This document shows, one piece after another, positions 1 to 4,742 of a stretch of 5,498 nt of DNA (its first letter is position 1; the number at the start of each line of letters is the position of its first letter). The position numbers were made by a program, and so were the translations under genes. The stretch covers positions 1 through 5,498 of the forward strand of contig JAWVZB010000152.1 of the NCBI GenBank assembly GCA_033722375.1, given 5' to 3'. This stretch comes from JAWVZB01 sp033722375. GTDB taxonomy: Bacteria; Actinomycetota; Nitriliruptoria; Nitriliruptorales; Nitriliruptoraceae. The notes below the pieces were generated by a model, which was not told the origin of the DNA, ran no database searches, and saw only the letters and a program-made list of their open reading frames with translations.

Positions 1-215
1 CGCTCGCGGATGATCGAGATGGTCTCGTCGAGCACCTCGTCGAAGTCCTCGGGGCGTTCCTGGCCCTCCTCGAGCACCGGGCTGTAGATCGCGCTGATGC
101 CCCCTTGGAGGTCGAGCCCGAGCCGTGGCCGCGCCCCGCTCACGAGGTAGCCCACCGCGAGCCCGACGAGCGTCAGGGTCGCGATCAGCGAGACGACGAA
201 CTTCTGCTTGTTCAC
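1..215 (-). CDS. secD: Protein translocase subunit SecD, N-terminal fragment (runs off the left edge)
   Basis: SecD works with SecF (and YajC) at the SecYEG channel in the cytoplasmic membrane, using the proton gradient to assist late steps of protein export. Only the first 71 codons are visible. They start at a GTG (213-215) and show a short basic N-terminus (Lys3, Lys5), one hydrophobic membrane segment at about residues 6-25, and then the family signature LGLDLQGG at residues 32-39, right after the first membrane segment as in other SecD proteins. The start is supported by AGGAG five bases upstream. The gene follows the HD-domain gene by 19 bases and is probably in the same transcript as yajC. 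The large periplasmic domain and the remaining membrane segments lie outside the window. The signature and the yajC context make the identification secure even though most of the protein is missing. Confidence 0.93.
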   Translation of the reverse strand, partial: MNKQKFVVSLIATLTLVGLAVGYLVSGARPRLGLDLQGGISAIYSPVLEEGQERPEDFDEVLDETISIIRE

Positions 216-220
216 GGGGA

Positions 221-225
221 CTCCT
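221..225 (-). promoter_or_regulatory. Shine-Dalgarno site of secD
   Basis: AGGAG on the minus strand lies five bases before the GTG of secD, inside the 19-base gap after the HD-domain gene. It decides the secD start and indicates that secD is translated independently of the upstream stop codon. Confidence 0.75.
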
Positions 226-234
226 GGAGGCTGC

Positions 235-1185
235 TCATCCGAGCGGCACGCCGTTGGCGGTGATACGGAACTCGCAGCCCAGCGTCCGGGCGGCCCGGCG
301 GCACATGATCATGCGGTCCAGGAAGATCTCGAAGTACTCGAGCACGGTGGACCGTTCGTTGTCGAGCTCGAGCTCGAGGGTGATGGTCGCGGCCTCCGCA
401 TCGACCCGCAGGAACGAATGCGTGACGGCGTGGTTGACGCGGTCGTGGATGTCTGCGGAGGTGTCGGCGTTCTTGCGGACGCGGCTGCGGTGGACGTCCG
501 CCTTGTCGGCGAGGATGACCGCCGCCCCGACCGGACCGATGCTCGAGCCGTACTGCTCCTCGTGGTTGCCCACGGCCGACAGCACCACCCCGATGCGGTA
601 GGGGTCGACGTCGAGTCGCCGCAGGGCGTCGTAGGCGATCCACGCCGAGCTCAACCCGTGGTTCATGCGGCTGACGACGTTGCCGACGTCGTGGAGGTAG
701 CCCCCGAGCGCGGCCAGTTCGCAGAGCTCGTCCTCGGCGCCGAGGTGGTCGAGGACGTTGTAGGCGATCCGACCGACGAGGTTGGCGTGGCGGAACCCGT
801 GCTCGGTGTAGCCCTGCGCCCCGAGGAACTGGTCCGAGAGCTTGATGAACGACGACACGATCGGGTCGGCCTGGAGCTGACCGAGCACGTCGACCTCGGC
901 CCCGGTGCGGCGGGTCGCGTCCAACGCGACCGCCTGTCCCTCTTCCACCGCGTCGCCGGCGTCCACGCCGCGGAGCAGCGCGTGCTCGGGGGATTCGCGG
1001 ATGGCACTGGCGGGGTCGGTGAGTGCCGACGGCGCGTCGTCGGGCGGCTCACCCTCCATGCCGGCCCGGTCGGCGGCGGCGTCGTCGATGGACGAGCTGA
1101 CCGGCTGCTCGCGTGAGGCGGCGGCGGGATCACGGTCCTCGTCGTCCGCCGGCGGGACGCGGTCCTGGGCGGGGGCGTCGCTCAC
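235..1185 (-). CDS. HD-domain metal-dependent phosphohydrolase, substrate unknown
   Basis: Predicted 316-residue protein with two parts. Residues 1-100 are rich in Asp, Glu, Ala, Pro and Ser and look disordered. Residues 105-316 form an HD-superfamily domain: EHGFRH (128-133), the HD pair in GYLHDVGNV (162-170; His165, Asp166), NH at 175-176, GNHEE (206-210) and the late metal-binding Asp in ILADKAD (224-230; Asp227). The metal ligands therefore look complete. The segments ADKADVHRSRVR (226-237) and DIHDRVNHAV (245-254) resemble a conserved family of stand-alone bacterial HD proteins of unknown role; that link is from memory. It is not a RelA/SpoT protein, since no synthetase or TGS domain is present. 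The GTG start overlaps the yajC stop as GTGA, implying translational coupling; no good ribosome site is seen, and Met43 is a possible later start. The gene separates yajC from secD. Hydrolysis of a phosphate ester or nucleotide is likely, but the substrate cannot be read from the sequence. Confidence 0.8.
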   Translation of the reverse strand: MSDAPAQDRVPPADDEDRDPAAASREQPVSSSIDDAAADRAGMEGEPPDDAPSALTDPASAIRESPEHALLRGVDAGDAVEEGQAVALDATRRTGAEVDVLGQLQADPIVSSFIKLSDQFLGAQGYTEHGFRHANLVGRIAYNVLDHLGAEDELCELAALGGYLHDVGNVVSRMNHGLSSAWIAYDALRRLDVDPYRIGVVLSAVGNHEEQYGSSIGPVGAAVILADKADVHRSRVRKNADTSADIHDRVNHAVTHSFLRVDAEAATITLELELDNERSTVLEYFEIFLDRMIMCRRAARTLGCEFRITANGVPLG

Positions 1186-1475
1186 GCGTCCGTCGTGGAC
1201 TCGTGCTCGGCCTCGGTCTCCTCGTCATCCTCGCCGAGGACGTTGCCGATGGAGCTCCGCTGGAAACGGAGCACGACGTCGTCGGTCACCTTCAGGTCGA
1301 CCGCGTCCTCGTGCAAGGACACGACCGTGCCGTGGAGCCCGCCGACGGTGATGACGTCGTCGTCGACAGACAGCTGCGACAGCATCTCCTGATGCTCTTT
1401 CTGCTTCTTCTGCTGTGGGCGGATCATGATGAAGTACATCAGCACGAAGAAGCCCAGCAGGATCAACAACTCCAT
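1182..1475 (-). CDS. yajC: Preprotein translocase subunit YajC
   Basis: Small 97-residue single-span membrane protein that associates with SecDF at the Sec channel. An N-terminal hydrophobic helix (about residues 2-18, MELLILLGFFVLMYFIM) is followed directly by the family hallmark IRPQQKKQKEHQEML (about 18-32). A small beta-rich cytoplasmic domain comes next, with DDVITVGGLHGTVVSL (about 39-54), the conserved YajC motif. The tail is strongly acidic (EDDEETEAEHE). The reading frame stays open 40 codons further upstream, but that stretch is Arg/Pro/Gly-rich with no family resemblance, so the ATG at 1473-1475 is taken as the start. Only a weak purine-rich ribosome site (AAAGCGAAAG) precedes it. 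It lies downstream of ruvB after a 168-base gap and overlaps the HD-domain gene by four bases. Length and layout are normal for the family. Confidence 0.95.
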   Translation of the reverse strand: MELLILLGFFVLMYFIMIRPQQKKQKEHQEMLSQLSVDDDVITVGGLHGTVVSLHEDAVDLKVTDDVVLRFQRSSIGNVLGEDDEETEAEHESTTDA

Positions 1476-1563
1476 GATGGTCTTTCGCTTTGGTGGATCG
1501 ATGAGGTCGAGCCCCACAACGCCACCCGAGGGACCCGGGCCGGCGCGACCGGGGGCACGCGCA

Positions 1564-1584
1564 GCGCCCGCAGGGAGCGGGCGC
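1564..1584 (-). terminator. GC-rich hairpin between ruvB and yajC (possible terminator or leader structure)
   Basis: Perfect 8-bp inverted repeat GCGCCCGC / GCGGGCGC (1564-1571 and 1577-1584) with a 5-base loop, about 60 bases after the ruvB stop and 88 bases before the yajC start. There is no U-run on the 3' side, so it is not a classical intrinsic terminator. It could act as a U-less terminator or attenuator, stabilise the 3' end of the ruv mRNA, or fold in the 5' leader of a yajC transcript. The stem is real; its function is inferred. Confidence 0.45.
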
Positions 1585-1593
1585 CGGGCGGCC

Positions 1594-1620
1594 ATGCTAC
1601 CGATTGTGTGCTCGGGCCAA
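1594..1620 (-). promoter_or_regulatory. Weak candidate promoter for yajC-HD-secD
   Basis: On the minus strand, TTGGCC (1615-1620) and TAGCAT (1594-1599) resemble -35 and -10 elements, but the 15-base spacer is short. If it is used, the transcript would begin just before the hairpin at 1564-1584 and have a leader of roughly 110 bases. GC-rich genomes throw up such matches by chance, so this is only a candidate. Confidence 0.2.
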
Positions 1621-1643
1621 CCAGCCTCCGGACCGGTGAGGGG

Positions 1644-2669
1644 TCAGTCGAGGTCGAACAGCCGGGCGTCGGCGTCGGCGGGCGGGGCGACATCGAGGTG
1701 GGTGTAGGCCGCAGGCGCCGCCACCCGCCCGCGGGGTGTCCGCTGGATCAGCCCTTCCTGGATGAGATAGGGCTCGACCGCGTCCTCGATGGTGTCGGGT
1801 TCCTCGCCGACGGACGTCGCCAGGGTGTGGAGCCCGACCGGGCCACCGGCGAACCGTTCCACGATCGCTTCGAGGACCCGGCGGTCGAGGCGGTCGAGGC
1901 CGCGCTCGTCGACGTCGAACACCGCGAGAGCGGCTTTGGCGACGTCGGCGTCGATCGTGCCGTCGCCCTCGACCTCGGCGTAGTCCCGCACCCGCCGCAG
2001 CAGCCGGTTGGCGATGCGCGGCGTTCCGCGTGACCGCCGCGCGATCTCGACCGCGCCCGGGGCGTCGGTGGCGATGTCGAGGATCCGGGCCGAGCGGAGC
2101 ACGATGGCCTCGAGGTCGGTGGCGCGGTAGTACTCGAGGTTGGCGGCGAACCCGAACCGATCCCGCAGGGGCGAGGCGATGAGTCCCGTGCGGGTCGTCG
2201 CCCCGACGAGCGTGAACCGCGGCAGGTCCAGACGGATCGATCTGGCACCAGGTCCCTTGCCGACCACGATGTCGATCTGGAAGTCCTCCATGGACGGGTA
2301 GAGGATCTCCTCGACCGTGCGCGGCAGCCGGTGGACCTCATCGATGAAGAGCACGTCCCCGGGTTCGAGGCTCGTGAGGATCGCCGCCAGATCGCCGGGG
2401 CGTTCGATGGCGGGCCCCGACGTGGCACGGAACACCGCCCCGAGCTCGTGGGCGACGATGGCCGCGAGGGTGGTCTTGCCGAGCCCGGGAGGGCCCGACA
2501 GCAGGATGTGGTCGGCCGGCTGCTGTCGCTGGAGTGCCCCCTTCAGCACCAGCTCGAGCTGGCGGAGGATGCGCTCCTGACCGACGAACTCCCCGAGCGT
2601 GCGGGGCCGCAGGCTCGCGTCGAACGAGTCCTCGCCGGGCAGTGCTTCGCTGTCGAGCACCTCGCCCAT
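1644..2669 (-). CDS. ruvB: Holliday junction branch migration ATPase RuvB
   Basis: Hexameric AAA+ motor that pumps DNA through the RuvA-bound Holliday junction during recombinational repair. The 341-residue protein has the normal length and all expected motifs: the N-terminal RPRTLGEFVGQ segment (21-31), Walker A GPPGLGKTT (59-67), Walker B LFIDEVHR (107-114), sensor 1 GATTR (156-160), the arginine-finger segment SPLRDRFG (166-173), and sensor 2 RGTPRIANRLLRRVRDYA (214-231). A C-terminal winged-helix DNA-binding domain follows, ending around TPRGRVA (311-317). The last 20 residues are a variable acidic, Ala-rich tail. The ATG start shares one base with the ruvA stop (TGATG), indicating translational coupling; the ribosome site is only a weak G-rich run. 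It is the last gene of the ruvCAB cluster, followed by a 168-base gap. Confidence 0.98.
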   Translation of the reverse strand: MGEVLDSEALPGEDSFDASLRPRTLGEFVGQERILRQLELVLKGALQRQQPADHILLSGPPGLGKTTLAAIVAHELGAVFRATSGPAIERPGDLAAILTSLEPGDVLFIDEVHRLPRTVEEILYPSMEDFQIDIVVGKGPGARSIRLDLPRFTLVGATTRTGLIASPLRDRFGFAANLEYYRATDLEAIVLRSARILDIATDAPGAVEIARRSRGTPRIANRLLRRVRDYAEVEGDGTIDADVAKAALAVFDVDERGLDRLDRRVLEAIVERFAGGPVGLHTLATSVGEEPDTIEDAVEPYLIQEGLIQRTPRGRVAAPAAYTHLDVAPPADADARLFDLD

Positions 2670-3265
2670 CAGCCCACCCCCGCACCAGAGCCGAGGATCT
2701 TGAGCGCCCCGCGCAAGAGCTCGCTGGCGTCGTCGGGGGCGTCGACCTCGGCCAGGGCGGCCTGGACCTCGCCCGCCGAGTAGCCGAGGCCGAGCAGCGC
2801 CTCGCGCACCTCGGATCGGGGCGTGGTCGCCACCGCCGCGCCGTCGCCACCGCGGACCTCGAACTCGCCGACGCCGCCGACCTTGTCCCGGAGCTCGAGG
2901 ATAAGCCGCTGGGCGACCTTCTTGCCGATCCCCGGGACGAGCGTCAGGACGTCGAGGTCCTGGTCGGCGATGGCGCGTCGCAGCTGATCGGGCGGGTGGG
3001 TCGTCAGGGCGGCCAGGGCCAGCTTGGGACCCACGCCCGACGAGGTCATGAGGAGCTCGAACAGCTCGAGCGACGAGCGATCCCCGAAGCCGTACAGCGT
3101 CATCGAGTCCTCGCGGACCTGCAGCGAGGTGTGGAGCTCGACCGGTTCACCCCGCGGGGGGATCTCGACCCCGGCGACGTGGACGAGGTAGCCGACGCCG
3201 TTGACGTCGACCACCACCGTCTCGGCGGTGCGGGCCGCGACGCGGCCCCGGAGATGTGCGATCAC
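2669..3265 (-). CDS. ruvA: Holliday junction DNA-binding protein RuvA
   Basis: RuvA tetramers hold the four-way junction open and load RuvB rings. The 198-residue protein shows the three usual domains. The N-terminal OB fold (about 1-63) includes the GVGYLVHV strand (23-30) and the acidic pin Glu52-Asp53 in REDSMTLYGF. The central domain has two helix-hairpin-helix motifs, SSGVGPKLALAAL (75-87) and VPGIGKKVAQRL (110-121). The C-terminal RuvB-binding domain (about 149-198) contains EVREALLGLGYS (152-163). A Gly-rich linker (about 130-148) joins the last two. The frame is open upstream through ruvC, but the GTG at 3263-3265 gives the normal N-terminus, overlaps the ruvC stop as GTGA, and has AGGAG seven bases ahead. 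The gene also overlaps ruvB by one base. Confidence 0.98.
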   Translation of the reverse strand: MIAHLRGRVAARTAETVVVDVNGVGYLVHVAGVEIPPRGEPVELHTSLQVREDSMTLYGFGDRSSLELFELLMTSSGVGPKLALAALTTHPPDQLRRAIADQDLDVLTLVPGIGKKVAQRLILELRDKVGGVGEFEVRGGDGAAVATTPRSEVREALLGLGYSAGEVQAALAEVDAPDDASELLRGALKILGSGAGVG

Positions 3266-3855
3266 TGGCGGGCTCCTGGATCGGACGCCGGCGCCGTCCC
3301 GCCGGCGATCTTGACGTGCGGGTTGTCGAGCACGGCCGACCAGTCCCCCGCCCCCCGCCCGGCGGGCACGCCGCTGCCCTGGCGCCCGAGGTGGCACAGG
3401 GCGACCGCGAGCGCGTCCGCGACGTCAGCAGGGGTGGGCGGGGCGTCGAGCCGGAGCTGGGCGGCGGTCATCCTGGCCACCGCGTGCTTGTCGGCGCCAC
3501 CGTGGCCGGCGACGGTCAGCTTCACGTCGGTGGGCGAGTACTCCGCCACCTCGACGCCCGCGCGGGCGGCGGCCACGAGCGCCACGCCCGCGGCCTGGCC
3601 GGTGGCCATCGCGGTCCGGACGTTGTTGGAGAACAACACCCGCTCACAGGCCACGACGTCGGGCTGGTGCTCGCCGATCAGGGCTTCGAGGCGGTCCTGG
3701 AGGTCGCGCAGGCGCAACGCGAGCGGTCGGTCCGACGGGGTCCGCAGGCACTCCGCCGCCACCACGTGGGGACGGTGACCCGGACCGTCGATCACCCCTA
3801 CGCCGCACCGGGTGATCCCCGGGTCGATCCCGAGAACGCGCTGACGTTTCGCCAC
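3262..3855 (-). CDS. ruvC: Crossover junction endodeoxyribonuclease RuvC
   Basis: Dimeric, metal-dependent nuclease that resolves Holliday junctions by paired nicks. With the GTG at 3853-3855 the protein has 197 residues. The four acidic catalytic residues of the RNase H-like fold are present: Asp11 in VLGIDPG, Glu71 in VACERVLF, and Asp144 and Asp147 in PADVADALAVA. The helix around SNNVRTAMATGQAAGV (76-91) and the loop GHGGADK (117-123) also match the family. The frame stays open to 3912, but the extra residues are unlike RuvC and would place the LexA box inside the gene. GGAG lies four bases before the chosen start. The C-terminal tail after CHLG (154-157) is about 40 residues, Gly/Pro-rich, and longer than in the 173-residue E. 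coli protein. It is the first gene of the ruvCAB cluster, downstream of yebC, the common bacterial pairing. Confidence 0.97.
   Translation of the reverse strand: MAKRQRVLGIDPGITRCGVGVIDGPGHRPHVVAAECLRTPSDRPLALRLRDLQDRLEALIGEHQPDVVACERVLFSNNVRTAMATGQAAGVALVAAARAGVEVAEYSPTDVKLTVAGHGGADKHAVARMTAAQLRLDAPPTPADVADALAVALCHLGRQGSGVPAGRGAGDWSAVLDNPHVKIAGGTAPASDPGARQ
3273..3277 (-). promoter_or_regulatory. Shine-Dalgarno site of ruvA
   Basis: AGGAG on the minus strand, inside the 3' end of ruvC and seven bases before the ruvA GTG. It fixes the ruvA start at 3265 rather than at upstream in-frame codons. Confidence 0.75.
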
Positions 3856-3863
3856 CTTGCTCC

Positions 3864-3881
3864 ACACACTCGAACGTGTGT
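3864..3881 (-). repeat. 6-bp inverted repeat in the ruvC leader, overlapping the LexA box
   Basis: On the minus strand ACACAC, a 6-base loop GTTCGA, and GTGTGT form a perfect inverted repeat. It ends directly next to the GGAG ribosome site of ruvC (3860-3863). It interleaves with the LexA box, sharing ten bases. As RNA it could form a small hairpin beside the ribosome site; as DNA it could simply reflect the GT-rich flank of the LexA operator. Confidence 0.45.
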
Positions 3882-3883
3882 TC
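3872..3883. promoter_or_regulatory. LexA-binding SOS box controlling ruvCAB
   Basis: The sequence GAACGTGTGTTC is a perfect match to GAAC-N4-GTTC, the core LexA operator of Actinobacteria and Firmicutes. The preceding C also fits the extended CGAAC form. It lies in the 79-base gap between yebC and ruvC, 16 bases before the ruvC GTG. A possible -10 element, TACTGT (3884-3889, minus strand), abuts it on the upstream side, so LexA bound here would block RNA polymerase; no convincing -35 was found. ruvCAB is a known SOS target in mycobacteria. Position, symmetry and target agree, so SOS control is likely. Confidence 0.85.
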
Positions 3884-3934
3884 ACAGTAGCGGGAGCGGG
3901 CGACGAACCCACGGAACCCGTGCGCCTGCGGCCG

Positions 3935-4696
3935 CTACGACTCGACCTGCTCGATGATCTGGTCGTCGATGTCGAAGTTCGCGTAGACGTCCTGCACGTC
4001 GTCGTTGTCGTCCAGGGCGTCCATCAGCGCGAGGACCTTCTTCGCGTCTCCGGCGTCGTGGATGGGCACGGTCGACGTCGGCACCATCGTGGTGCCCGAC
4101 TCGCGGATCGAGAAGCCGCCGTCCTCCTCGAGGATCTTGCGGAGCTGGGTCACGTCGGTGGGGTCGCACCAGGCGGTGAACACGTCCTCGTCGTGGTCGA
4201 TGTCCTCGAGGCCGTGGTCGAGGCCGGTCAGCATGATGTCGTCCTCGCTCGCGCCGTCGGCTTCGACGACGACGCGACCGCGGCGGTTGAACATGAACGC
4301 CACCGCCCCGGGCTCGGCGAGGCTCCCGCCGACGTCGGTGAACGCCTTGCGCACGTCGGACGCGGTCCGGTTGCGGTTGTCCGTCAGACAATCCACCAGC
4401 ACCGCCACGCCGTTCGGGGCGTAGCCCTCGTACTGCGCGGGCTCGTAGGTCGCTGCCCCGGCGAGCTCGCCGGCGCCCCGCTTGCAGGCACGCTCGATCG
4501 TGTCCTTCGGGACATCGTTGTCCTTGGCGTTCTGCACCGCCATGGCCAGCGACGGGCTGAGCTCGGGGTCGGAGGTGTCCGCCTCGCGGGCAGCCGACTC
4601 GATGGCTCGGATCAGCTTCGCGAACAGCTTCCCGCGCTTCTTGTCCTGGGCCTGCTTCCGGTGCTTGATGTTGGCCCACTTGCTGTGTCCTGCGAT
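3935..4696 (-). CDS. yebC: YebC/TACO1 family protein, with apparent ATC start codon
   Basis: YebC/TACO1 proteins were long annotated as transcriptional regulators; recent work links the family to the ribosome and to translation of difficult (proline-rich) stretches. The 253-residue reading matches the usual length of about 250. The N-terminus reads (start)-AGHSKWANIKHRK, the strongest family signature, followed by KRGKLFAKLIRAI (21-33), NAKDNDVPKDTIERACKRG (55-73), an EGYAPNGVAVLVDCLTDNRN segment (about 87-106), and FMFNRRG in the middle domain. The first codon in this alignment is ATC (4694-4696), not ATG. There is no ATG, GTG or TTG in frame upstream in the visible leader, and the next in-frame ATG (4543) would delete 51 conserved residues. 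An AGGAGG ribosome site sits nine bases before the ATC. The gene follows adenosine deaminase by 46 bases and precedes ruvC by 79. Confidence 0.93.
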   Translation of the reverse strand: MAGHSKWANIKHRKQAQDKKRGKLFAKLIRAIESAAREADTSDPELSPSLAMAVQNAKDNDVPKDTIERACKRGAGELAGAATYEPAQYEGYAPNGVAVLVDCLTDNRNRTASDVRKAFTDVGGSLAEPGAVAFMFNRRGRVVVEADGASEDDIMLTGLDHGLEDIDHDEDVFTAWCDPTDVTQLRKILEEDGGFSIRESGTTMVPTSTVPIHDAGDAKKVLALMDALDDNDDVQDVYANFDIDDQIIEQVES

Positions 4697-4705
4697 GGCG
4701 CACCA

Positions 4706-4711
4706 CCTCCT
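4706..4711 (-). promoter_or_regulatory. Strong Shine-Dalgarno site of yebC
   Basis: AGGAGG on the minus strand, a complete match to the anti-Shine-Dalgarno core and the strongest ribosome site in the window. The spacing of nine bases to the ATC at 4694-4696 places initiation at that codon. The GTG triplets that lie closer (within AGGAGGTGGTG) are in another frame and would not give YebC. Confidence 0.8.
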
Positions 4712-4742
4712 CTCTACGACGCGTGCCAGGGTACTGGTGGGG

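Noticed and set aside
361..378. Short repeated GAGCTC/CTCGAG run
   Set aside because: It encodes alternating Leu-Glu in the HD protein (LELELD) and follows from high-GC codon choice rather than being a separate repeat element.
208..1116. Long plus-strand open frame (302 codons) opposite the HD-domain gene
   Set aside because: It lies exactly antisense to a recognisable gene in GC-rich DNA, where complementary frames stay open by codon bias. The protein is Val/Asp/Arg/Gly-rich with no recognisable motif.
2534..3778. Plus-strand open frame of 414 codons across ruvA and ruvC
   Set aside because: Antisense to three well-identified genes, low-complexity Arg/Ala/Pro composition, no family features.
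3856..3912. Longer ruvC with a start upstream of 3855
   Set aside because: The extra residues do not resemble RuvC N-termini, and the coding region would run through the LexA box.
3935..4543. yebC starting at the ATG at 4541-4543 (202 residues)
   Set aside because: It would delete the most conserved part of the family (GHSKWANIKHRK and the KRGKLFAKL helix), which is intact in the upstream frame behind a strong ribosome site.
4726..4737. Small inverted repeat CCAG-4-CTGG between adenosine deaminase and yebC
   Set aside because: A 4-bp stem is too short to support a terminator or operator and is expected by chance.
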